Assembly: GCA_964200185.2 (NCBI GenBank)
Contig: CAXNAD020000078.1
Span: 1 to 31,697 of the forward strand
DNA length: 31,697 bases
Origin: Choristocarpus tenellus KU-1152
Taxonomy: Eukaryota > Phaeophyceae
Direction: 5' to 3'
Position numbers and translations under genes: made by a program. Positions 21,772-31,697 of this stretch are shown in pieces; positions within the stretch are counted from its first letter, which is position 1; every line of letters starts with the position of its first letter. The notes under the pieces were generated by a model. That model saw only the letters and a program-made list of their open reading frames with translations. It was not told the origin of the DNA and did no database searches.

Positions 21772-24700
21772 ATGTCGTCTAGGCACCTCGCCCGACTTGC
21801 AAGAGCGCAAGGTTTGGACCCCCTACTTCGCAACCACATTGACCACGGAGACGAAGAGGATGAGGAAGAAGACGAGGAAGAGGAAGTTGTGACTCAATCT
21901 AAAAGGACTGTCATGTCTTTGGCGGTGAGTGGATTGTGGTGAATTATACCCCATTTTCCTTCAATCTATGCCTTGCTTTTCTCGTGATGGTACCACAGCC
22001 CATTAAGTATGATCATGGGTTGATTTGGCAGTATGTGTGTAGGACATGTCTTTCCCATCGACTTTGGACGAACTGCACCGGAACTTGCCCGTGATATGAG
22101 AGAAGAAGAAGCTGCAATATTTTCTTGAATCACTATGAAACCTCAATTTCCCTGGGACTAATGTGATACCCTGCACCTTGTACCTTGTACAGGCCCTTCA
22201 AGACTCCAGTGATAGTTCAGATGAGGACAGTGAGGAAGAAGAATGTAATACCCCTATCTCTGAGAATAGTGAACCATTGATTGGCGGTCTGAGTTCAAGT
22301 GAGGAGCGAGTGCTAGATGTTGACTCTCGTACAATGAGTGTGGAAGCGGTTGAGGAATCCACAATCCGCGAAGAGGCTTTGAAGGTGGAGAAGGAAGACG
22401 ACGATGAATTCCTAGATACCATCATTTCACAGTTAAAAGCCACGGGAGGAAATGTGGATAGGGATGCTTCCGTAGGTGAATCTCAACTTTTGCAACTCCT
22501 TCGCTGCGACAATCGAAACCTCAAGATCGAGTATGAGATGAGACGCAAGTTTGGGGCATCAGTGGATGAGGGAGCCCGGTCTGATCAGGGACCTGGTCAA
22601 GGGCGTGGTCGGGGGAAAAGGAGGGGCTTGCCAAGAGGGTTGACGCCTATTTCGGCCCTTGCTCTCAAGAAGCTGGTTGTGAGCTCCCCAAAGGAGGACT
22701 GGCCCAAGCCTCCATCTTTTGTCGGGGGTGGCATAGGCATGTCGCGGGTAATGGCCCCTGCGAATCTCCCACCCTGGCAAATGAAGGCCCATGATGGAGC
22801 AGAATGGTTCTGCTTCAAACACTCCACTTCATATGAGCAACTGCAGGTTGGTTTTGTTCAAGGGGCGTTTTGAAGGGCCCCAGAGGTCTGGGGTGACCAA
22901 ATTGTGAGGGATAAGGATATGAATTCGTGTTTGAAATTGATGAGGTGTTACCCCATAATGTAGCAAAATAACAATGTGTCCTGATGTGTTCAGCCAAATT
23001 CACCAGCATGGTTGTAGGTACTGGCTCATTCTCGATATCCTCACTCACTACTCTTTTCAAATCCATGTTACTCATGTCCCCATGAATCCTTCTCGGCTGC
23101 TCAAACATCAGGTTCGATTTCGGGAGATCCAGCAAATGCACGATCCTAACAACCTGGCGATATTTGCATCTCAGAACCCGTATCATGCGGAGGCATTGCT
23201 CCAGCTCGGTATGGTGTTTGCACACACTGGACAGGTATGTTGCCTGTTTTTCGGACAATAGGCGACATCATTTTTGTCGAGAGACCTCTTGAGTTTATAC
23301 TGCTTGTGTAAAATAGAGCAATAGTGTGGTAACCCTGTCCATGACTAATGTTCAGTTCTGTTCTTACTGAGATAAGCCTAGTTCTATCTTTTGCCATCGC
23401 CATTATGTGGGATCCTGAGCATCATCGTGCAATCCAACTACTCTGTATGACCAGGGACGCATGTGAGTTGTATCCACTCCACGACACCCTCTCTGCCTCA
23501 GATGGACCGTGCCTCGGAGTTTGTGGGAAGGAGCCTTTTTGCGCTGGAGAGTGCCTTCGCAGAGCATTTTCGGCCAAACGAAGGAGCATGCCGTTTGGAT
23601 GCCTCTATCCCTGCCAATAAGCCCTACTTGGCCGCTCTGTTCAGACACATGCAGGTCTGTTTGGTGGATTGATTCATGCAGTGCTGTACTCCCCCCTATT
23701 TATTTCCATGTCCTACAACAAGGAGTTTCCGTCAGATGTGAGATGAGTCGCCCCATCTGCAGAGTCAAGAGGATGGTGTTGATGTGAGAGAGCAAAATGA
23801 GATATGGAGGTGTTCCTGTACCGCCAAAATAGTATCCTCCTGAACATTGCCTGTTGATAGAGAACGCCAGCACATTTCAGTTGTGTTTCTAGGCAGTCAC
23901 TTGATACTGACAAATGGGGGCAAAAGTGATCATTTGACTTTGTTCTCGTGTGTGAACCTATTGCCAGGACTCTCAACATGGTACAGGCTACCTAGACCCT
24001 TCCTAGGTGGACAGTTTCAAGCAGAGGTGTACCAAGGACTCCATGTTCTGTCCTAATCCTACCACCGTTGGCATGAATGTCTCTCTTGTCTGTGCCTTCA
24101 TCAGATGGCAGGAATGGTGGGTTGTCCACACACAGCACTTGAGGTTGGCCGATTGCTCTTGTCGCTGGACCCGCTAGGAGATCCTATGGGATGTCTACTT
24201 GCCCTTGACTACTTTGCACTTGCCACCAAACAGGGTGAATTCCTTGTATCACTGTTCCAGTCGCAACTTCCTGTTGGGTTTTCATCAGATGATATTGCTA
24301 GGGGTTGTGGGAGAACTGACCCAAATGGCAACTTGCATGTACACGGTGATGAAGCCAAAGAAGGGAAGGATGATGAAGGACAAGCAGGTGAGTCTATCAT
24401 ACTTTGTAATATACAGAACACCTGGTTCTGTAGTATGGGCTAAGGCTGGCATGCAGTTTCAGTAATGATCATGGGTTTGGGAGGTTTGGGTTTGGGCGCC
24501 AAAAAGGCGCACTGATTTTGTGGAAATGTAGTAGAGGTTGAGATAGGTTAGCACACTGGTGTTTGTGTCAAATGTGGTTCATTCTACTGCCTGTTGAGTA
24601 TAACTTAAGAAACGGCATTGCCCCAGAGCAACGGTTTCCAGTATGTCTCTGCTTGAAGTTGCTGTAAAAGAAGTAGCAAGAGCACAGTGCTTCCCAAAGA

Positions 24701-26909
24701 AAGAATTTTGGGCCTTGGTAAGTTTTGAATGTACCGGTGTGTTGTAACAAGCAGTGTATGCCTGCTGCATAGCAAATCATCCTGCCCAACCCTACTCATC
24801 CACTCCTTACGTCAATGCCCGTGCCCTTTCACCAGCACCCAGTCAACTGACTCCCTACCTTATTGATGGCATGAACCTCCTCTCCCAGTTGGCCCCTCAT
24901 CATTCCCCCTGCCATGTTCCTCACCCTCTCTAATTTTTCGAGCCTCTTCTTCAATGCACTTGGATTCAATGGCAGTGGCAACTGTGCAGGACCTTCCAGG
25001 CTTGAGCTATTCCGTTGGGCTAGCTTTACTGGACATCGGGGATGTTGGTGCTGCTCGAGAGGCCATGGCCTCTGCCCTGCTGAGATTCCCTGCCATCCTG
25101 GAGCCTCTCCTTGAAAAGTGAGGGCAGGCACCGGAAACACGATTTTGCAATGCTTGCCTTCTGCTTACCTTGTCAGGTCAGGGTGTTAAGCAGCGTCATT
25201 ACTCCCTTCTCTTTTTTCACTACCTCACCGTGTAGAACAACTTGCATGACCTGATGAGATTTGACATACCCATTCTTGTCTGCTTGTTGGTGTAGGTGTG
25301 GCCTGAGTCCACGGTCAACAACACATCCCTACAACTGGCGCTCTGTTATCCAGCACCCTCACTTTTCCGGGGCTCTGTGTCGGCTTGGAGGAGATGGGCA
25401 TGTCCTAGTTCATCTTGGAAGGTACACAAGTGGGGTGATGTAGTACTGTAGTCAGAGTGTGTGAAGTTTTGATTCATTTAACTTCAAGTTGTTTTTCTCT
25501 TTTCGTGGGTAAACTGTTTAAGAGGCAAATCTATAGTTGGAGTCATTTCACCTTGTGTGTGTGTGTGTGTATTTTGTGTCCCTTCAATTGAAGTAAGAAG
25601 GCATTGTGTGCCCTAGGCAATATGTTTGGAAGTCCACAAAACATATGTCCTTGTAGATATGTCGACCCTCTACTATGGACTTCCTACTGACCATACTACT
25701 GACGTTCAATGATTTTCAATACCCAACAGTTACAGATGCCAGTATAACCTCACCTCATCAGGTGTTGAAATCATGTTGAAGTGAAGTTCTTGCATGTCCT
25801 CCCCTTGTGCACCACTTTCTCCTGTGACTTCCTATGGTTAATTAACATTAGGTATGATGCCCTTTTGATTTCTTACCTTGTGCCACATATACACTAAACC
25901 ATTTGTCAGGATATATGTGGAGAAAGCCGGGGAAATATGGAAGCATGAGAGGGCTCAGGAGCTCCTCTACGATGGGGCAGGTGATCACAACCTCTATTCC
26001 TTTCCCACCCAGAGTAGTATTGAATGACAATTTTACTTGTTGACTCAAGATAAGCATAGATCCTCTCACAAAATTTATTTGAGACACAATTTGTTTGCTT
26101 GAAAAATGTAATGTATGTTCTATGGGACGAGGTGAAATTGTAGTTTATTTGCCGGGTGTGTATTGGGAAACCACTTCTTTTCTCCTTGTGTACTGAAGAG
26201 TCTGGTGTGAGAAGGTCTTGTCCAATTGAAGTTGGTTGTTGTGAGGATTTGTCTTGATTACAATGACACTACATGTAAGTACTACATGGATCCCCTTGTG
26301 CTTCCCTACCACAAGGCCGAGCCAGTGGCTCAATTTCCCGCAACTGAATGATGACCATCACCCCTCGTCCAATACAATCAAGGTATTGCTCTACAGGGGC
26401 TGGGGCCTATGCTAAGCACAGGTGATGCTACAGCAGGGGACAATGGTTGTCATCAATTTGTGTGTGCTCCTGCTGAGATTGAGATCCTCAAACGAGCTTA
26501 CCAGCCGAACTCTCCTCTGACTAAGTACTTGGACATGGCTCTCAGCGACTTCAGCGAGAGCTTCCCCACCCTGCCTGCAAATGCTAATGCCCTCGACCCT
26601 AGACTGATGGGAGCTAACTTTATGAATCAGAGGCTGGCACGTGTGCGCTTGCCTGGTATGAGGGGTGGTAGGCGCAATGGTGAGGAGGGTGGAGCCTTAG
26701 TCAATATGGCAAACTTGATGGAACAATTGCGCCAGAATGAGGTGGCCGAGGATGTCCAGGGCAGAGCTGCTGGTAGAGGGGGTGTGGGGAGTGGTAATCT
26801 GGACCCTGCACTGCCCCTTGCCCAACTATTTTGGCAGACACTGTTGCCATGGAACTCTTTTTCGACACCACGTAACCCTGTGCCACCTCTGCCCCCCGGA
26901 TTCTTTTGA
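21772..26909 (+). CDS. TCF25: TCF25 / Rqc1 family protein (ribosome quality control), nine exons
   Basis: The family (yeast Rqc1, vertebrate TCF25/Nulp1) works with the Ltn1/Listerin E3 ligase on stalled 60S-nascent-chain complexes. Exons: 21772-21924, 22193-22846, 23112-23234, 23502-23654, 24105-24387, 24976-25117, 25296-25421, 25910-25980, 26437-26909. All introns are GT-AG, phases match at every junction, and the total is 2178 nt (725 residues), close to the usual length. The N-terminus MSSRHLARLARAQG resembles the family's MSRRALRRLR start. It is followed by acidic stretches (EEDEEEDEEEEE) and a basic patch (GRGRGKRRGLPRG) typical of the low-complexity N-half. The conserved Tcf25 domain carries EWFCFKHSTSYEQLQ, NPYHAEALLQL, GACRLD, CPHTALEVGRLLLSLDP, GLSYSVGLALL and VHLGRIYVEKAG. 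The C-terminal exon (SPLTKYLDMALSDF; stop after PPLPPGFF) is least conserved, and its acceptor is uncertain (26437, or 26422 after CACAG). An extra exon between 25981 and 26436 cannot be excluded. Confidence 0.92.
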
Positions 26910-28539
26910 ATGATGTTGGGTAGTTATAACGTGGTTGTTTGGAGCGGTTTACAGCATTGTTGCTGGAGATGTCTTTGTGCTTGATTAGAGGTACATTATG
27001 CATGGTACATGGTATATGTGTTGAATATCTCTTGGCAAAGTAAGCAGGACATCCAAGAAGATGGATGGTCTTCCTGCTTTTAGGGTACATAGGACTTGTG
27101 CTATGTGCTAAAGATCAGTTGTACTATCTATCGTATCTGTGTGTTCCTTGAGTCCTTGCGTCATTAGTCTTGTTGTAAATTTTATTCAAATGTAACCTCT
27201 GCAAGAGTCCACCACTTCGCAAAAGTACAACCGTTTACTTCCAGAAAGAGATTCACCCCTTTGTCAATGAGATAGGGGAAGCAGAGGAGGAAGCCAGGAT
27301 AGCTTACATAAACAGTGTGTACATACACAGAGGTGGCACATCGCATGCATGCATTATATATGAAGCTCTAGTGCTGGTTCATCTCTGGTTATGCATACAA
27401 GTTCTCAGTGGGCTGTACCCTGTTCCAAATGATAAGCTGTTGTGGGTTAGACATTTGGTATTGACAGGCTCATCTGATATTCATTCTCCTCCTGACTTTT
27501 TTTGCTATGCCAGCATACATTTCACAAAAGTCAACCAGTTCAATATCCATTAAGGTCAGTGAACCAGGCCAGAGACAAATAAATACTCCGGGTATGCCAA
27601 GAGATATGGTGCACCATTAACTGCAAGTCTTGGACTTATCTTCATTTTTTGTGGTTGATTTAATTATATCAATCAACTGGAATATAGAGTAAGAGATGTC
27701 TCATCTCGTACTACAGTACTTTAGACCATAGTTGAAGACTACCTACTTAATCAACGCTTATCTTGTTGACTTGCACCAAACAGTACACCTTGCTGTTTAA
27801 CACTCTTGTACCCAGGTAAAACCCCTCTCTGACTCACTCCACTGCTGTTATTTTGGAAAGTGTTAGAAAATGACTGCACCTATCACGTCAGGAAGGGTGT
27901 GTGTATGTATGGTTGAGGAAGCCTAGACTCAAGCAATTATTAGGTAAATTGTACACACACAATACAGCTTTTTCATTGTTTCTGATTGCAGGTTTAATGG
28001 AATACATACTAATATTTTTTGACAGTGCCATGAGGGCGTTTGTAGTTGTATATAAAAGGTTCTCAGATTGTAGTGGTTGAAAACACTGTAAAAAAGCAAT
28101 ATATATATCATACACAACACAAACCGTCCATGTAGTTTGTGGTAAAAATATTTAAATACTCAAGTCCTGTCACATCATACTTCAAGTATCAGGCCAAACA
28201 CAATATTATGATGATTTGTAGCACATATCCAGTCTCTATACCCAAGTCACCAAAGGTATACTATCACACATTTTAAAAACAGCTATTTTTATGGCAGCAA
28301 AAATTCAAGAGTCCTTCATAAAAAAAGGAATGCTTAAATGATTCAAAAATAAGACAATCCCAACATCCATCCACCTGTTGCTGTTTCTTCTACAGCAAAA
28401 AAATATGAAAATATATTGAACATGCCATATCCACCCCAAACCCAGAAGTAGTACACTTCACTAAAATGAGAGGGCACTTAATGATCACATCAACACAAGC
28501 ATAACTCCTATACCGCCTATCACATTCAAATCATCTTTC
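26910..28539. other. convergent intergenic region
   Basis: 3' flanks of TCF25 (plus) and the unidentified right-hand gene (minus). An AATAAA at 27578-27583 on the plus strand is a possible poly(A) signal but is 670 bp from the TCF25 stop. One exon-like stretch at 27206-27314 is treated separately. The remainder is AT-rich with nothing recognised. Confidence 0.55.
27206..27314 (+). other. orphan exon-like stretch, unknown
   Basis: After an acceptor-like CCTCTGCAAG, an open plus-strand frame reads SPPLRKSTTVYFQKEIHPFV followed by NEIGEAEEEARIAYIN, then A|GTGTGT as a possible donor. The composition (clustered Glu/Ala, few rare residues) looks protein-like. The frame stays open to a stop near 27552, but that part looks like random translation. 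No partner exon was found nearby. It could be a small gene's exon, a pseudogene fragment or chance. Confidence 0.3.
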
Positions 28540-28640
28540 CTATCTGTCCAATTCCGCAGGCCTGCTGGGCATGGATCCACCCATACCCTGCCAATGCCGA
28601 CCTCCAATGTAGAGGGAGGCACAATATGCATAAACATGAC
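28540..28640 (-). CDS. candidate alternative terminal exon of the right-hand gene
   Basis: A good acceptor (CTCCTCTTCTAG) is followed, after 2 nt completing a codon, by an open frame HVYAYCASLYIGGRHWQG then MGGSMPSRPAELDR and a stop at 28542-28540. The stretch is more GC-rich than its surroundings, as the other exons of this gene are. Incoming phase would be 1. A possible 23-nt microexon (28738-28716, acceptor GTTGTAG, donor G|GTCTAT, phase 2 in, phase 1 out) could link it to the 29081 exon through an AT|GTGACT donor at 28841. The linking donors are weak, so this is tentative. Confidence 0.35.
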
Positions 28641-28838
28641 CTAGAAGAGGAGCGTGTTTAAACGCCTTCAACCCTAGCAAAACTGCATGACTGTATGACG
28701 ATCCTAATCATAGACCTTCAAGGGACCACCTCGGCCTGCTACAACGGTAATATAAATGCATACATCACACTCTAAGTAAGAGCTGTATCAAGCGCTGCAT
28801 CAACTGTAAGTACGAGAGCATGAACAACTCCCTAAAAG

Positions 28839-31575
28839 TCACATGCTTCCAAGATCAACTTTTGATCGGGAGGATCCTCCAGTGTGCGCCCCTCCCCCTG
28901 CCACTGACAACGATGTCACTCCCCCGGGGGCATCCCTGTGGGATCGGAATCCCCGTAGCACTGCCTCCTGGCGAGAGCGCTCATCATCAACCCCACCACG
29001 CAACACAGCAAGTGAAGAGGACCTGTGGCGCGAGCTCGCTTCCATATCCTGCAGCCTTGCTTGTTCCTCTGGTCGAATCTCCTGCAGAGGCAGCAGGAAC
29101 AGGAATTGATGTGGGTTGGATCGATTGGCAGGATCAGATGAAAATGTAGAACTAAAACTTGGACAGACCGCCCTTTTCTTATAAAGTGACTTAACTCATA
29201 AAACTGATTTCTCAAATGTTACATAGACACTCTATCTATTCTCTCTCTATATATATCTCTTATCTATCTCTTATCTATCTATCTTAGCACTTGCAGTTCC
29301 ACAAACGTCTTTGATGCCATGCTACCAACTGAGCTGCTGCATGGACAGGTCCCACCCCTTGAGGTTGCTTCTTCGCTAAAGCCAAATGTTAGAACATTAG
29401 TAAAACCCCTGAGCTACTGAGCCGATAGTGAACCGATCCTCTTCAGTAGACACAGGGGTTTACAGTAAACCATACTCCCTCACGTCTTTCCTCAAGTCCA
29501 GTCCGGACTGACTACATCTAACTAACCAAGGCCAACAAACTTCCTACTCACAATTTGCACCTTTTATTGGTTGTGTGCACCCTTGTCAACCCATGCACTG
29601 TATGTCATTGCACCAGTGAGTCACACACACCACTTCGCCCCCCCACACCTTTGAAGTCTTCTTGTTTAAATCCCGCAAGGTATTTATAACTATATTGCTT
29701 TTAGATGTAGAGTGTCATTTTAACAACAATATACCCGTTCCGAGCACCACCATACTCACCCAAGGTGAATATACCCCCCATCTATATATACTATGCAAAA
29801 CTCCTGAGTACGTAGTGTAACCAAACGCCAAACGACACAGATACAATTTTTTTTTTTACAGCAAAAAACAACATTTCCAGCAATTTAGTACAACCTCAGC
29901 AATAAAAAAGAAAAAAGCTATCGAATAGTATTAAAAAAATGTATAATGCTATTGCTAACAATTAAGGACCGATAGTGACAAAATTGCAACGGGAGCACTC
30001 CCCAGCACACTGCAAGTTTACGTGCTTGTAGATGGTCTAGGGTATGTCCTTTTCAGTACTCCATTCCATTCACAATCACAGTAGTACCAAATAAACCTCT
30101 ACCAATAATGGGGCGACCTAGCTCTCAGCAGTGACATGTCACACAGCTGCCCATGCAGAGGCAAAAACGACCATCTCTTCCCCCTCCCGTTGAATACTGT
30201 TGAAAATTACTGAAAATATAAGAGATGAGAAGGCTAGAAATGATATCCACTATTCGTTGTTATTGTTATCATTACTCCTGCTATTACTACTACCAATACC
30301 ATTCACTACTTACCATCTCCCACATCATGAAAACGCCTTCTTTTCTACAGGAGGGGAGGGACACGCAGCCCACTGACTCTTCAAGTTAATGAATCTTTGA
30401 AAGCAAAAGCATGAAAGTGCATCAGTCTGAAGTACAACTTCATCACCTGCCATATTCGCTCGAGGTAAGTAACAACCTCCTCCTCCATCTGTGCCTCTAG
30501 TTGCTGCAGCACATCTCCATCTGACGTAGTCCACCCTAACGCATCATCCTGGCAGGCAGTGCACAATACAGGTTCCAACACAAACAAGGTCAGGAGAGAG
30601 ATCACAACACAAATTACATCCCCATGCTCTTTGTACCAGTACACACACAAGGGGAACCAATCCCAGCAAGGGGAAAATCACAGTCCTAAAAAAAAAATAG
30701 TGTCATAAACATACAACAGGATGGATTTCATTTAAATAGTGAGGATCTTGAAGTAAGCAGTCAACTTAAGCACTACGGTGCTTACTTCTGCTGTTCCACC
30801 AGAAGCAACAAAGTGAACAAGGCAAGAACATACTGCACAAAGCAAGAGTTTGGACAGGGACACCCAGGTCTGCTATCCACTTTCACAGATAAATTAAATT
30901 AAATTAAATTAAATTAAATTCGCTTCAACTTGCCGAAGCAAGATCTTCAAGTGATGCCTCCAGGGATCGCTGTTCCTCAGCAACAGGTCCTGATGCACAC
31001 AGCAACTGGAACTCTGGCAAGCACCTTGAGTAGCAGGTTGATGGGACAACATAGCAACACTGACTGCCCAGAACCTCCTTCCTCAAAAGAAACAAGATAT
31101 CATCAGCAGAAAATGGGGGCATCCATCCACGCATTGAGTGAGGTGAAAGTACAGTATCAGTGGCACATTTTCACACAAGTGGTACGTGGTAGAGTCAAGG
31201 TTGAAGGGAAAGGACAAGGAAGGGGAGGGGGGGTGATGTACAAGTGGAAGAAGGGTAGCAAAATATTGGGCAAGGGTAAAGACCCAGTACTATAATGAAC
31301 AGTGTGTGGAACTGTCCATACAAAATATTCCGAAATCGGCTGCAACACCCTGAAGGTGAAAGGTAAAAGGTGGAAGGGAGGGCAGGCAAACCACTCCTCT
31401 TAAGGGGAAAGAAGGGATGGGATAATTGGAGGCGTGATTGGAGAGACCTCTCTCACCAAAGAGGCCTTCCAAGGACAACATAAAACCCACATGAGGAGGG
31501 TTGTGTACCAACATAACAACACCTGAGGCTCACCTCGTCAAACGACCCTTCTTCTGACGGCTGACGCAGAACAAC
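28839..31575 (-). CDS. unidentified multi-exon gene, 3' part
   Basis: I do not recognise this protein. Four minus-strand exons join in phase 0: 31575-31534 (VVLRQPSEEGSFDE), 31011-30934 (FQLLCASGPVAEEQRSLEAS...), 30548-30447 (DDALGWTTSDGDVLQQLEAQ... ending YLERIWQ) and 29081-28839 (EIRPEEQARLQDMEASSRHR..., stop after KVDLGSM). That gives 154 residues; the N-terminal part lies beyond the right edge. The third exon and the start of the fourth are rich in Glu/Gln/Leu and could form a helix or coiled coil. The last ~65 residues are Ser/Arg/Gly-rich and probably disordered, with possible phosphorylation sites (RHRSSSL). The donor after exon 30934 is GC (TCG|GCAAGT), a rare but known GC-AG intron class. 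The 1.37-kb intron between the last two exons could hide another exon, and a further 3' exon at 28640-28540 is possible. Confidence 0.6.
29241..29284. repeat. CT/TATC-rich microsatellite
   Basis: CTCTCTATATATATCTCTTATCTATCT-type sequence: a short run of CT, TA and TATC units inside the long intron of the right-hand gene. No coding or regulatory signal is attached to it. Confidence 0.85.
30891..30920. repeat. (AAATT)6 microsatellite
   Basis: Six exact AAATT pentamers, lying in the intron just 3' (minus-strand sense) of the exon that ends with a GC donor at 30934. Confidence 0.97.
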
Positions 31576-31611
31576 CTGATCAAAAACAGAACATAAAACA
31601 CCAAAAAGATG

Positions 31612-31612
<1 letters not shown>

Positions 31613-31642
<30 letters not shown>
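31613..31642. repeat. poly-G tract near the right edge
   Basis: Thirty consecutive G, followed by low-complexity G/A-rich sequence to the end of the window. With the G8 at position 1, the window is bounded by homopolymer-rich sequence, as expected where an assembly breaks. Confidence 0.97.
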
Positions 31643-31643
<1 letters not shown>

Positions 31644-31697
31644 GCGGCGGATTTTTGAGGAAAAAAAAGGAGTGGGGAGAAACCCCCTTCCGCCCCC

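Noticed and set aside
1-31697. CRISPR array, phage, insertion sequence or viral gene
   Set aside because: No spaced direct repeats, transposase, integrase, polymerase or capsid-like sequence was seen on either strand.

Overview
This is a nuclear, intron-rich eukaryotic region. Genes are split into short exons with GT-AG introns, there are no operons or Shine-Dalgarno sites, and microsatellites and long poly-G/poly-C runs are common. The strongest lineage clue is the histone pair. The H2B starts MAKTPSK and contains [13 protein letters not shown], which I associate from memory with ochrophyte stramenopiles (diatoms, brown algae and relatives) rather than animals or fungi. I lean towards a stramenopile alga, with moderate confidence. 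Alternating gene strands and many introns fit that view but do not prove it.

Layout, left to right. (1) Positions 1432-14293, minus strand: a diaphanous-related formin assembled from 17 exons. It carries a GTPase-binding/FH3 regulatory region, a proline-rich FH1 and most of an FH2 actin-assembly domain; the FH2 C-terminus and any autoregulatory tail are missing at the left edge. One intron holds a 10-N assembly gap inside C-tracts flanked by a 23-bp direct repeat. (2) About 14.3-17.7 kb: no gene recognised, but a small cluster of related, partly palindromic ~30-bp elements. (3) 17777-18892: a divergent H2B (minus) / H2A (plus) pair with a shared 384-bp promoter. Both genes have a histone-type 3' stem-loop. 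(4) About 19-21.1 kb: no gene recognised; it contains a long (AC)n tract. (5) 21126-21525, minus: a probable two-exon gene for an ~83-residue protein ending in one membrane segment. It is head-to-head with (6) TCF25/Rqc1, plus strand, 21772-26909, nine exons, an apparently complete ~725-residue protein. (7) About 26.9-28.5 kb: mostly non-coding, with one orphan exon-like stretch. (8) 28.5-31.6 kb, minus: the 3' end of an unrecognised multi-exon gene whose 5' part lies beyond the right edge.

The genes belong to unrelated housekeeping systems: actin nucleation, nucleosome assembly and ribosome-associated quality control. The shared logic is architectural, namely two head-to-head gene pairs. I do not see a clear new system. 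The items most worth following are the paired histone 3' stem-loops (one with an unusual 5-nt loop), the small membrane protein paired with TCF25, and the unidentified right-hand gene.
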